NCBI GenBank assembly: GCA_930367205.1
Contig: OV884011.1
Location: 87,529,474-87,593,473 of the forward strand
Origin: Acanthosoma haemorrhoidale
Lineage: Eukaryota; Arthropoda; Insecta; Hemiptera; Acanthosomatidae
Direction of reading: 5' to 3'
Length of the DNA stretch: 64,000 nucleotides
Notes under the pieces: model-generated
Told to the model about the DNA's origin: nothing
The model's input: only the letters and a program-made list of their open reading frames with translations
Database searches by the model: none
Program-made: the position numbers and the translations under genes
Part shown: piece by piece, positions 9,370-19,945 of the stretch
Layout of the letters: the number at the start of each line of letters is the position of its first letter
Numbering within the stretch: the stretch's first letter is position 1

Positions 9370-11105
9370 GTTTAGATTAACTGGCCTAGAAAGCGGGTTG
9401 AAATAAATAAATGTTGACCGGTCGTGGGTTGTTTGTACTTTAAATGTAAACATTTCTCAGTCCACACCATTTTATATTGAATGCATTAGTGCTTTTAACG
9501 GAGTGGGTGGTGGCATACATTCCAGAATATTTGTGGGCATTCTTTTTATTATAAATAAAATAGAAAATATTGGTTGTGTTTGTAGGGTACTAATTATTAG
9601 GTATATAAGCAACTATAGTTATGTTGTTTATTTTGATGTTGATTTATAAACTAACCCCTCTATTTTTAGTTTTGCTATTCATACTATAAAACGGGTGAGA
9701 ATAAATCATTGTTGGCCGGTTGTATTTTAAATGAAAACACTTTTCTTTCAAAACAGTAGTACTTGCGATGGACTGGAAGGTTGTAAACATTTAAAAAATA
9801 TTCAGGGCAGACTTTATTGCAAATAAAATGCTTTCGTATTTGAATGTTAATGATTACTAAGCGTATCGGCAAAAAAACTTTCGTATTTTCCTAGCTTATT
9901 TTGATGTATAAAATTATGCAAGTTGCTTTTTTGTCCCCTATTTACATTTTGACAAATCTGCGGTAATAAAACGGGTAGGAGTAATGAAGTGTTGACCAGT
10001 TGTGGGTGATTTGTATTTGAATGAGAACATTTATCGGTCCACATTATTTTTTATTTGAAACAGTAGTGCTTTCGACGAAGTGGGTGGTTGCCATGGCCTA
10101 TAAGAGTTTATGTGGACAGTATTTTTGTTATAAATAAAAAAGAAAATAATGGTAGTGTTTTAGGGTACTAATTATTATGTGTATAAGCAAATATAGCGTA
10201 TTTTATGTTGATATACAAATTTAACCATGTTGTTTATTTGTTCCCCTATTTCAATTTTGATATATCAGTAGTTAGATAACGGGTGGAAATAAATCATTGT
10301 TGGCCCGTTGTTGGTTACATTAACTAATAAAATAATTCTTGTATTTGAATGTTAATGGTTATTAAGCGTATTAGAAAACAATCTTTCGTATTTTCTAGCC
10401 TTATTTTGATGTCAAGGTATATAACTAAGCAACTTGTTTATTTGTCTCCGTGTTTTTACTTTTCCTTTGATGATATAACGAAACGGATTAAATAAATATT
10501 AACCGGCTGTGGGTAGGTTTTTTTATTTATTTAGTGAAAACACTTTTCTGTCCAAACTATATTTAATTCAAAGCCGTAATACTTTTAATGGTTGCGAATG
10601 CTTAAAAAATACTCTTTGGAGACTTTTTGACCTTTTTAAGAATATAATGGTTGTATTTTAGGATTAATTCTTACTAAGCGTATTGGAAAATATATATGAC
10701 ACATTCCAGCGTTATTTTTATGATTATATATAAACTAACTTTTTTCTGAATATCAGAATCTAATATCAGGTAATTTAACGGGTTGGAATAAATACATGAT
10801 GGCTAGTAGAGGGTGGGTCGTATTTTGAATGAAATTACTTTTTTGTCCGCGCCATTTCGAATTCACGGCAGTAATACTTTGGATGGTTGTGTACATTTAA
10901 AAATTTCTGGGTTAGACTTTTTATTGCATGTAAAAATTAGTATAATGGTTGTATTTTAAGGTTAATAATTATTAGGCATATTGGCAGAAAAATATGGCAT
11001 ATTTTCCAGGCTGATTTTGACGTTGATATAAAAAAAAATAACTTTTTTAATATTCCCCCTTTTTTTTTGTAATTAAATTTTTCTCTGGTGATGTAATGGA
11101 TTGAA
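9370..11105 (+). repeat. Degenerate ~288-bp tandem array, right block
   Basis: Same unit and orientation as 4893-6115. The anchor phrase (aatgaaaac..cttttctgtcca) starts at 9443, 9730, 10020, 10533 and 10828, with spacings 287, 290, 513 (two units with a deletion) and 295. The phrases aacgggtggaaataaat, gttggccggttgtgggt and taagcaacttgtttatttgtcccc recur between anchors. The array ends near 11105 at a last tgatgtaatggattgaaataa. The two blocks probably formed one array, later split by the 6.1-9.4 kb material. Confidence 0.8.
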
Positions 11106-11284
11106 ATAAGGTCATCGAGGTGAGATACATCGATTCCCCGACCGCTGACCCAACACAGCAGCTCTTCGGCGTTCAATTGTCCGGAATGTATAGCATAAGG
11201 GATGAGATTTTGCCAATGAAGACTGCATTTGACCACTGCTTCTCTATGGCAGCATATACAAATGATTTTGTTACAATTTCCCAT
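11106..11284 (-). pseudogene. Unrecognised minus-strand coding-like relic
   Basis: The minus-strand frame from 11284 reads a non-repetitive, protein-like segment including H-W-Q-N-L-I-P-Y-A-I-H-S-G-Q-L-N-A-E-E-L-L and G-R-G-I-D-V-S-H-L-D-D-L, then runs into the tandem array. Base composition is locally richer in GC than either flank. No family is recognised. It could be a chance frame. Confidence 0.25.
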
Positions 11285-11944
11285 TCGTTTATATCAGCAA
11301 TATGCGGAATTTATCTGTAATGATGACCCACTTTTCAAACCGCAAACACAGGTTTTTAATTACGAAAACCCCTTATTCGTATACGGCTGGTGTTCCAATA
11401 CGTGTTCTACATACACTAGCCTTAATTTAATTAATTTTATATTGTTCCCATACGCACAGGTATGTATGTATGTATGTAGCATTAGATAACTTCATTCGCT
11501 ATAAACTTATATTGTCTATTGGTCGAAGAAAAGGATTCAAGTCACCTGACTAAAAACAGGAAAGGAGAACTTGGTGGTTATTAAATTGACGCTGCCTCTC
11601 TAATATTTAATCTAATAATCTATGTTGAACGTAGTTTTATGTAAATAGTATCGTTTATTATACCATGATCCAACCCCACACTATGTATTCCAAGATAAAT
11701 TTATGGGTTTGTATAAGGCCTTAAGAAATTCACGAAAAAAAAATCTTTTTAACCTGCTCATTGACTTATCTTATTTTCACTTTTACTCCTTTCACCGAAA
11801 ATTTTAGATGTATATATATATATATTTACATAGGCGAGGCAGACAACCAATCAGCAGATCCGAGTATGCAAGAATACGCTAAATGTGCGTCGTTATTAAT
11901 CGTGCCCCGGCTAGTTTTGATACCCCATTTCCGTTACATATATA
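11285..11944. other. No gene recognised
   Basis: AT-rich sequence with a short tatg-type run at 11461-11477 and a (TA)n run near 11811-11826. The TA dinucleotide at 11943-11944 is the left target duplication of the mariner-like element. Confidence 0.5.
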
Positions 11945-12030
11945 TAGAGGGGTCCAAAAAATGTATCCACTGTTTAAAAGTCCATAACTTGCAAACTAAT
12001 TGACGGAGTTGCCTCATTTTTGGTAGTGTA
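11945..12030 (+). repeat. Left terminal inverted repeat of mariner-like element
   Basis: It pairs with 15361-15450 in reverse complement with scattered mismatches and small indels, and ends around tttttggtagtgta. Confidence 0.85.
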
Positions 12031-12150
12031 ATAGTTTGTAGTTCTGGCAATCGCCATACAAGCGTTGTATTGCGTTGTTTTGTTTTTTCAGATGACAGTC
12101 GCCAGATAGTTAGTGTTTTATTGTTAGTTGTACCTTGTTACTCGAGTAAA

Positions 12151-12181
12151 CATGGCTGGCGTAAGGCTTATATTTGATGAA
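12151..12181 (+). pseudogene. Transposase N-terminal stub
   Basis: ATG at 12151 begins M-A-G-V-R-L-I-F-D-E and is cut at codon 10 by the JB insertion at the TTGATGAA site (12174-12181). Helix-turn-helix coding of the same element reappears at 15112-15330. Confidence 0.5.
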
Positions 12182-12396
12182 TTTTTTTTTTTTTTTTTTT
12201 TTTTTTTTTCTAAGCTCTTAAAATTATAAAAAAATAGGAATGTGGGAAAAATAAGGAAAATTATTTTTGGCTGGAAAGTGCCTTTCACTAAGGGGAGACC
12301 CCTATTTGAAGGATGTATGAGAAGGATATGGGGTGTGGAATGCCTAGAAAGGCGGATGGAGTCAGGAAGGTAGTGAGAGTCTACCAAGGATTGATG
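12182..12396 (-). mobile_element. JB 3'-end unit with its own target duplication
   Basis: A 215-bp unit with a T-run at 12182-12209 (the poly(A) tail on the minus strand), followed by the last ~180 bp of the JB 3' UTR. It is nearly identical to 12399-12615, the 3' end of the long copy JB1. The octamer TTGATGAA stands at 12174-12181 and again at 12391-12398, so this unit has the hallmarks of a separate retrotransposition immediately beside JB1, or of a template jump. Its 5' end coincides with that of JB2 at 51376. Confidence 0.75.
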
Positions 12397-12431
<35 letters not shown>

Positions 12432-12617
12432 CCCTAAGCTCTCAAAATTATAAAAAATAGGAATGTGGGAAAAATAAGGAAAATTATTTTTGGCTGGAAA
12501 GTACCTTTCACTAAGGGGAGACCCCTATTTGAAGGATGTATGAGAAGGATATGGGGTGTGGAATGCCTAGAAAGGCGGATGGAGTCAGGAAGGTAGTGAG
12601 AGTCTACCAAGGATTAA

Positions 12618-12635
12618 GCCTAGGGGTGCCTAGGC
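12618..12635 (-). other. Hairpin GCCTAGG-CACC-CCTAGGC in JB 3' UTR
   Basis: A perfect 7-bp stem with a 4-base loop, read on the LINE sense strand. It lies two to three bases upstream of the point where JB2 and the 12182-12396 unit start. Confidence 0.7.
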
Positions 12636-12808
12636 GATGGTTTGTTGTAGGCCAAGCGAAGCCTGGCCGGCCGCCCCGCCAGGGGCCTGAGTGATTCGGC
12701 CTAATCGGCCGGAAGATCAACCCTGCTTACACAGGTAGATGGGGTAATGTGGCGTCGGTTGAGTCGGGCGGGAGATCGGCCTCGATCTCTCGGCTGGGTG
12801 TAGGTCCG

Positions 12809-14425
12809 TCAGTCCTCTGGTTCTATGATGTCTTTCATTCGCCAAGCTTCGGCGGTCCAGCAGTGTTTCCATCTGACGGGCATTGGTGGTGGCTGAAGGT
12901 CGGAGAATAGTGGGTTGTGGCTATGTCTTAGGGAGTCAAAAAATTTGATGTGCCTTCTCTTGATAAAATCTTGGATAGTGAGCACTTCGAATTTTTTGTG
13001 GATTTCGTCGGCCTTCATTTGGTCGAAAGGGGTGTGTTTGAGGGAGGTGCGGAGAACTCTATTCTGAAATTGCTGGAGCTTTAGGAGAGTGTTGGGAGTC
13101 AAATACTTGTAGAGAGGGGTTCCATACATCAATGCAGGTCTTAGGACGCTCTGGTATATCAGCAGCTTGAGGCGTACTGATAGAGCCGGGCTGTGAAGTA
13201 GGTGTCCGAGGCTGAAGAATTTCTTCCTAACACTCTTTAACTTCTTTCCGAGGTGCGTTGTGAACGACAAGTGCCTACCGAGGGTAATTCCGAGGTAGCA
13301 CAGCTTGTTGCTTACAGGACATTCTTTGCCGTCTAACACGAAGGATTTCGGGAGCTTCTTTTTTCCGGATTTGTAACTAAATATTATTCCTTGCGTCTTG
13401 GCCGGATTGACTTTAATGTAGACGGCATCGAGTTTCTCGGCGATTTGTTGACTGGCACTCTCAGCGAATTTCAGGGCTCTGGATGGATTGATGCTAGTGC
13501 TGTAGACACCTATATCGTCCGCGTACGCGGATACCTCGCAGTTGGAGTACGAGGCTCCTACGATGTGGGCGGTGTAAATGTTGAACAGCAACGGGCCTAG
13601 CACCGATCCTTGGGGGACACCGGCAGAATAGTTTCTTCGGGTCGTGGTCGTAGTGCCTATACGAACCGAAAATGTTCTGCCTGTGAGGTAGGATCTAATC
13701 AGGTTCTGCAGCTGATCCGAGAATTCGTATTCCCTCAGACGTTGGAGTAGGATGTAATGATCCACAGAGTCGAAGGCTTTCGAACAGTCCAGAGAAATCA
13801 TTGCGGTAGCTCTGTTGCTTCGGATGTTCGATGCGACGTGGTGTTGCAATCTCACCAGGTTGTTATTCGCGCTTAAGCCTGTGCTGAAACCAGTCTGCTC
13901 TGGTGGGATGACTTCCTGTGACTCGCAGTGCCCGGAGAGATGTATGTGGATAATTCTCTCGAACAGCTTCGAGAGTTGAGTCAGCAGACTGATGGGGCGG
14001 TAATGAGATGGCTCATATCCGCTCTTCGCTGGTTTCAGAAGAGGGATCACTACTGCATGTGTCCAGTTCTGAGGGAAATAATGAAGCCTGAAGCAGGAGT
14101 TCAAGATGTTAGTTATGAACGAGATTCCTTTCCTCGGCAGCTGCTTCAGTAGGATGTTCTGGATCGAGTCCTGCCCTGGTGACTTCTTGCCGGTTGTTCT
14201 CCGAATGATGGCTCCGACTTGCCTGTGAGAGGTCCAGATATCGGTAGTGGTGGGGAGAGAGGGGGAGGGGGGATCGAGCGTTACTATTGGTTCACCTTGC
14301 CACGGCTCACTTCCTCGTAATAGGTCGCCAAAATGTCCGCTTGCTCGGTGGTGGGGATGAACTGGCCGTTGACGGCCAGCCTGACACCATTCCTTTTTGA
14401 GGTAGAGGTCTTCACGAGTTTCCAC
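12809..14425 (-). pseudogene. JB1 reverse transcriptase (ORF2 C-terminal part)
   Basis: A 538-codon minus-strand frame. In order it shows Y-R-P-I-S-L-L, E-Q-T-G-F, S-L-D-C-S-K-A-F-D-S-V-D-H (palm), G-V-P-Q-G-S-V-L-G-P-L-L-F and A-Y-A-D-D at 13514-13525 (about residue 301), then N-P-A-K-T-Q and Y-L-G-I-T-L. These are the conserved blocks of Jockey/CR1/I-group RTs. The catalytic residues are intact over a long open frame, so decay is recent or mild. The first ~45 codons are out of frame with the true protein: the correct upstream frame is 14284-15105, with a shift near 14300-14320. The enzyme copies LINE RNA at the nicked target. Confidence 0.88.
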
Positions 14426-15105
14426 AATTGCTTATGGTCGCCGTGCAGACTGGTGAGGCGATCTTCCCAGACCGAATTTTTCCACTGAGCCATCAGGGAC
14501 CTTACTTGGTTTGTGAGAGAATTTAAAACCGGTTTTAAATCCCTGTTTCTGGTCCTAAACCACCTGTTCTTAATGTTGTTACGCTGTCTTATCAGTTGCA
14601 GGATGTGATCCGGAGGTTTCCTCAGAGAAGGGGGCTTCGGAGAAAATTTGGGGATCGATGCATCGGCAGCTCGTTCGATGACGTCCTGTAACTGATAGAT
14701 AGCGTAATCTATGTCCCAGGTGTGCCTAAGGGGCGTGATAGTGGGCAAATCGGTTTTAATGAGACGCTTGTAGAGGTCCCACTTAGCCTCATCGTACCTG
14801 TATCTAGAAGCAGGCGGCTTTGGCATGTCGCCTTCTAGTTCGTAGAGAACAGGACGATGATCGGAAGTGGTAAAGTCCAGAGCGGAGCATCCGGTGACCC
14901 GGTGTGGCTCTTGTGTCAGGAGCAGGTCAGGCGTGGAGGTCCTGTCTGGGTTAGCAAAATGACGGAAGGTCGGCAATCCTGGGTGGATGACCGTAAATGG
15001 AGTTTTGGTAATATAGCGGCCTAGGCCGTTTGCTCTAGTACTACTCCACCAGCTGTGGTTTGCATTTAGGTCACCCACAATGACGTGTCTTCGGTCATGA
15101 GCTAC
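14284..15105 (-). pseudogene. JB1 endonuclease C-terminal half and linker
   Basis: The frame includes V-G-D-L-N-A-N-H-S-W-W, the G-D-x-N-A-x-H block of apurinic-like endonucleases, and T-T-S-D-H-R-P-V-L, the S-D-H block. A ~140-residue linker with W-K-N-S-V-W-E-D-R and L-W-K-L-V-K follows before the RT. The N-terminal blocks are missing by 5' truncation; coding remains recognisable back to about 15105. It overlaps the RT frame by 142 bp because of one frameshift. In the intact family this domain nicks target DNA to prime reverse transcription. Confidence 0.85.
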
Positions 15106-15111
15106 CGTACT

Positions 15112-15330
15112 GAGCAGACACGTTTAACGATTCGTTGCATTCGAGAAAAATTTGAAGCGGAAGGCTGTGATAAAGATGTACACAAACAACGATCTCGACG
15201 ACCTGTAACAGTAACAAGTCCATTAAGATGGGAGTTAAGATCTTGTGTTACAACAATTCACTCGCTCACCACAGAAGTCTGTGAGACAGTGTGCCCGTGA
15301 AACTGGAGTGAGTCACTCAAGTGAACACCT
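15112..15330 (+). pseudogene. Mariner-like transposase helix-turn-helix region, broken
   Basis: 15115-15215 reads R-L-T-I-R-C-I-R-E-K-F-E-A-E-G and D-V-H-K-Q-R-S-R-R-P, typical of the DNA-binding N-terminus of a mariner-like transposase group. After a shift, 15260-15322 reads T-R-S-P-Q-K-S-V-R-Q-C-A-R-E-T-G-V-S-H, the second helix-turn-helix. The catalytic D-D-D/E domain is absent: the right inverted repeat starts only ~30 bp later. Family naming is from motif memory. Confidence 0.6.
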
Positions 15331-15360
15331 ACAGTGATATCTTTAAGTTGGACTTTAAGC

Positions 15361-15450
15361 TACACTTTCACCAAAAATGAGACAACTCCGTCAATTAGTT
15401 GGCAAGTTATGGACTGTTAACCAGTGGATAAATTTTTTTGGACCCCTCTG
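15361..15450 (-). repeat. Right terminal inverted repeat of mariner-like element
   Basis: It is the reverse-complement partner of 11945-12030 and is followed by TA at 15451-15452. Confidence 0.85.
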
Positions 15451-16554
15451 TATATCATCTCGAAGGAAAAGTGCTACTTTCACGTTTATTTCTTTGTCCA
15501 ATTTTTTTTTTCGTAGACGATAATTTTAATTAATACTGAATTAACTATGTCCTACCAATTATAAAATAGTTACATATGGTTTTTCAGCTATCGCTCAAGT
15601 TTTATCATAGATGTATTTATTAATGTACGAATATAATTTAAGTAATAGATTGTTAGAACTTTTACATTTAGATTTTGAAGACTCAACTTGAGAATTCTTA
15701 TTTGTGGGTGGATAGTTGTTTATTATATTAATATTAAGTTTTTTATATATAATATAAGCATTATAGATATGTGTTGTTCCTTTATTTTATTTTTTATTTC
15801 GGCTTTGCAATCGTTCATCGTTTATATTTCTTTGCAATGCTTTCATTAAGAAATGCTTTCAAACTTTTTTTGAAATCCCACTTCATCTTCCAACTAAACG
15901 ATACATATGAACAGATAAAAGAAAACGTTACAAATCAATATGCAAAACGAGTTAATAAAGCATTTAAAATTAATTCGATTTTACAATGCGTTACTGGTTA
16001 GGAGTCCCTAAGGAAAGGAGATTTACATTCGTTGGTCAGTATGTTTGTCGTAGCCGATCTGTGTTATAAATTTTAGAAAATATACATTAAATTTGGTAAG
16101 TAATTTTTGTCCTGGTTCAAACCAAGTCCCTTGTATATTTCACGTCTTGTAAATAATCCGTTCCGTATTTGTAATAGCCATTCCTACTTAACATGTCAGA
16201 GAATGTTTCTATTTTCATAGAGCTTTCGTTATTTTCTGGGCTTATACTATTTGGGTAAACTCAGTTGATTTGCCTACGTACCCCATATTACGTTGAAATA
16301 TTAATTTTCTGAGTTGCCAGTGATTCAAACAGCCACCTAATGAAAAAAACACAAGTTTTTTTTATTTGGTGGAGTCAATAAACAGAGCTCTTAATCCATG
16401 GGCAACACATCCCATAATCCTTGACCTATACAAAACTATCTTGAGGAGATGATATTCTGTTGTGTTGACTTTAACCACATAAATAGCAATGAGCTGTCTG
16501 AGAAATCTGCGTCTTGCTTGCAAACCATACAAGTGAATAATCATACTCAAACCG

Positions 16555-16800
16555 AAATACTGACAAATGCAAACTGCAGGAGGAAAATTAACAAATAAAA
16601 CAAATTTGTACGCCTAAAAATTCACTTTTCATTCACTAACATTTATTAAACTGTACAAAAATGATAGCAACAACTCGAAAAACAATTTCCACTTTCTTCT
16701 CCACCTTCCACTGTATTGTTTGGATAAAATACTCAGTAAAGATAAAAATCAACTCGTTCAAAACTTTAATTTGTTCATTACTTGATTATTTTTAAATAAT
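16555..16800 (-). repeat. Dispersed repeat family M, copy 1
   Basis: Its reverse complement aligns over its length with 20850-21075: shared stretches include tttgaacgagttaatttttatctttact, tgctatcatttttgta and gtacgcataaa-like runs. Non-coding; class unknown. Confidence 0.7.
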
Positions 16801-17427
16801 CGCAGAGGCGTGACGATGTAATAATTTATGGGTCCGACAGGTATTAAGTACTTACTAGAAGAGAGAGCTAGGGTAACACCCCCTGGATGAGTTAAAAGCA
16901 TATTAATATAAACTTATCCTTGATATGTGTTTACAATAAATGGGTTTTAGCTCAAATATAATTTCTGAAAGTACAATTAAAAAAAAAATGTAGGTATTAA
17001 AAGTTGGTCCCAGTTCTTCCTAACATTACTACGAATCAGGAAATGTTTAGGGTTTTAAGCCCGATTTGCTTCTCCGCGGTTGATGTTAATTTATAGTGTG
17101 CAGCTCTAATTTAAGTTTGAAAACAGCCCAAAACATAGTCTTCAGATACGTATTGGTTTATTTTTGTACAAAGCACTAATGAGTACTTATTTCTCAGCTA
17201 TTTAATATAATTTCTTAAGAAAATCTTGCTCAGCTGAGACTTGATCTTTATTTTCGTTACGGTATAGTTCAATAGTTTATAAATTAGGAAACGCTATTTT
17301 TGTCGGTAATAATTTTAAAAAATGTACATATGTAAGAACACAAATAGTTGACTAGATATTGAAAAGAATGTTTGTTGGTTTGTTTAAGCTGTCTTAAAGA
17401 AATGTACACTTACCTGACTTTCCCATT

Positions 17428-17476
17428 GTATTATTATTATTATTATTATGAATATATAGTAGTATTATTATTATTA
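17428..17476. repeat. ATT microsatellite
   Basis: Two (ATT)n runs separated by gaatatatagtag. Confidence 0.9.
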
Positions 17477-18011
17477 TCATGTTAATATCCCTAGAGTCTA
17501 TCTATATATCATCAATCGACATTAGAACGAGACCTACCTTAGGGTTAAAGCTAACACCGTGAGTGAGTTGGGCGTAAAATGCGAAAATATTATCTCTTGG
17601 CAGTTCAATTGAACGAAAATGCTCCCATTTCACTCAAGTCGGGGAGGAAGGTACCGCGGGTGAGCAGATAGTGTCAAACCCGAAGATAAGGTGGATTGTA
17701 CGATATTCTGGCAGAATAGGATGGAGCTTCCTCCCGTCCTCACAGTTGTTCCTTTTCGTTTTAGATGCGGTGGGGATATCCACATGCGAAGGAGTTAGTC
17801 ATTTGTGAATAGTTAGGAGAAAATTTTACTTACACTGTCTAAAGCTAGTTTGCTTATCGTTATAGGCTGAGCCATTTTTTTAACACGTATTTTTTGTGAT
17901 AGCTTAGTTCTGGCATAGTTGAGATTTCTTTATGCTTCAAAAAATATGATTTTACTAATCATAACACCTATGATTTTAATCATAATTCTTCTTCTTTTCT
18001 ATAATCTTTGT

Positions 18012-19226
18012 TAGTTAAATTCCTTTATTGTGCTAAAATCACAATCTGCCTTTTATAAGGCAATAAGTAATTAAGATAAATGCTCTCATTCATACCATAT
18101 TTACAGTTCATCATTCACTCGCTCATTCATACAATATTTACAGACAGCCCAGAGACCCCCCCAAATCCACCGCGAAGGGAAAGCGGAGTCTTGGGAAGTC
18201 CCCCAGGCTCCTCCGTCAGCCGAGTCACCGGATACTAGCCAGTGGAGGCTGACCAAGAGCGAGAGAGCCACAGACGCTCAGGACATGATTGGAGAAACTG
18301 GCCATTGCCAGGACTCCCACTGTCACGCGTTTATAGCAGGTCACGAGGCCACTGCCGTTTCAGTCTCCGAGGAGGATTATAGGGATGAGTGGCGCAGTGC
18401 AATGACTAAGCTACAGGATTAGGGTGGTTGGAAAGGCTACTGTGGAATTTCATAAACTTGGAAGGGATGAGTTCTAGAATGTAGGGTATGTTAAGGTCGT
18501 TATGAAGGGTTTTGTTGCTGACATAATAAGGGGCATTTACTATTGTTCTCAGGACTTTTGATTGAAAGGATTGGATACGCTTGATGTTCGACTTTTTTGC
18601 TGTCCCCCATAGCTCTATTCCGTATGTCCAGATTAGTTTAAGTATAACTTTGTAGATTAGTAGTTTATTTTCTATTGAGAGATGGGATGTCCTTTGAAGT
18701 AGTCTGTACAGTTGTCCAAAGCGTCTGTTTAGTTCTTGTCTTTTTAGTCTGGTATGTGGGTTCCAGGTCAGTCGTTTGTCAAGATGGAAGCCTAAGTACC
18801 GTACTGTCTCGGATACAGGGAGAGGAATAGAATTAAAATAAACTAGTGGACAAGACTTGCGACAAAGGGTGAAGGTAATGTGGGAGCATTTTGCTTCATT
18901 AACTTTGATCCGCCATTGATTGCACCAATACTCGATCTCGTCAAGTAGTTTTTGAAGGTTATGGGATGCTATGTCGGGGTCTGGGTGGGATGACAAGACT
19001 GCAGTGTCATCTGCAAATGTGGCCAAGAAGGTATTGGGAGTAGAGGGGACATCAGCGGTGTATAGGTTATAGAGGATGGGGCCCAGGACACTGCCCTGTG
19101 GAACTCCTGCACTTATGGGATAGTAGTTAGAGTATTCTAAACCACAGCGGACTTGGAAGAAGCGGTTTGAAAGGTAGGACTGTAGGATTAGGAAAAGGGT
19201 CTGTGGTAAATATCTTTTGATATTTG
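18012..19226 (-). mobile_element. JA3: 5'-truncated Jockey-like LINE, family JA
   Basis: Reverse complement of the last ~1.2 kb of JA6 (from about 44903), near-identical throughout, including the complete 3' UTR. It is bounded by the 10-bp target duplication TAATCTTTGT at 18002-18011 and 19227-19236. The tail on the LINE sense strand is AATAAAGGAATTTAACTA, not poly(A). The 5' truncation falls in the RT palm, with a few non-templated bases before the duplication. Confidence 0.92.
18406..19220 (-). pseudogene. JA3 partial RT with nonsense codon
   Basis: The minus-strand frame matches the JA6 RT from S-Y-L-S-N-R-F onward, includes G-V-P-Q-G-S-V-L-G-P and F-A-D-D, and continues to N-P-V-A. There CAG-type coding has become TAG (ending at 18406), about 20 codons short of the normal terminus. 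Everything N-terminal to the palm is missing. Confidence 0.9.
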
Positions 19227-19704
19227 TAATCTTTGTAAGATTACAATAAGAATTTTGATTTTAGACCCCTAAAAGAGTCGAGTCTTCCCAAGTATTGTTA
19301 CCTCTTAGGTTTTATTTAAAATATCACATAGAATGAGGTAAACTTAATTCATACTTACATACAATACTCATAGTCAGAGTTAAGAAGAAAATATTTATGC
19401 AAGCAGCATGAAGGGTTAATGTTGATCTGGTTTTTGCTCGAGACTTATAATTGATGAGTGATGTACTCTCTTTTATAATGAGAAAAAAATTATACGATTT
19501 GGTGAAATTATGTTTTCACGAATGAAAAGGAAAAATCATTGGACTATAACCAATAAATCAGTAGTCCGTTAAAATGACCATGAAAACTGTAAAGGGGGCA
19601 GAATTGAATCAGTGCCTTTTGAATGAGAGAGACTCATTCCCTCCGGGGTCATTATTGGAACCAAATATTGACTGCGACTCAATTATCAATTACAAATTCA
19701 TCAT

Positions 19705-19945
19705 TCAAATGGTTCGGTTTGTTCGCTTTTACAATAGACCGATGAAGGTGATTTCACAAAACTTCTTGAGTTATTTCTGTCGTTACAGTTCAATATGTTG
19801 ATGAAAGGGATGTTAGTGAATTTTTATGCGTACTACTTTGTTTATGATTGTTTGATTGTGCTCGTTCAGTTAGTATCTGTCAAGGTTTAGATTTCCGTAA
19901 ATCTAAATCAATTTATCCGGGTGCAATCGCTTGCTCAGAATTTTC
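19705..19945 (+). repeat. Dispersed repeat family M, copy 2
   Basis: It shares gtttgttcgcttt(t)acaatag, cgat(a)aaggtgattt, ttagtgaatttt(t)atgcgtac, and the palindromic block with 20797-21150. At 19886-19907 TTTAGATTT and AAATCTAAA flank ccgt, a perfect 9-bp inverted pair. Confidence 0.75.

Larger units (their letters stand above)
12397..15105 (-). mobile_element. JB1: 5'-truncated Jockey-superfamily LINE, family JB
   Basis: A second LINE family, clearly different in sequence from JA. On the minus strand it runs from endonuclease motif G-D-L-N-A-N-H (near 15078) through the RT to a GC-rich 3' UTR (12434-12808) and a T-run at 12399-12431. ORF1 and the N-terminal half of the endonuclease are missing. 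It sits inside the transposase frame of the mariner-like element. I could not find a matching target duplication at its 5' end (15100-15125). Confidence 0.88.
11945..15450 (+). mobile_element. Mariner/Tc1-type DNA transposon, split by LINE JB1
   Basis: The two ends are inverted copies of about 86-90 bp, both beginning with YAGAGGGGTCC (left 11945, right 15450 in reverse complement) and flanked by TA (11943-11944 and 15451-15452), the canonical target of the superfamily. Left and right repeats share the run CTAATTGACGGAGTTG. Removing JB1 (12182-15105) leaves an element well under 1 kb, so the transposase gene was already internally deleted or the copy is non-autonomous. Its remaining coding pieces are at 12151-12181 and 15112-15330. 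Confidence 0.85.
15453..18001. other. No gene recognised
   Basis: AT-rich sequence with only short chance frames. It holds an inverted M-family repeat (16555-16800) and an ATT microsatellite. 17520-17780 is somewhat GC-richer without a readable frame. Confidence 0.5.

Noticed and set aside
12124..12387. Minus-strand 87-codon frame with a long lysine run
   Set aside because: The lysines are the poly(A) tail of a JB fragment; the rest is JB 3' UTR.
15095..15130. Search for a TTGATGAA duplication at the 5' end of JB1
   Set aside because: Only tcatgagc-like words were found; no convincing match.
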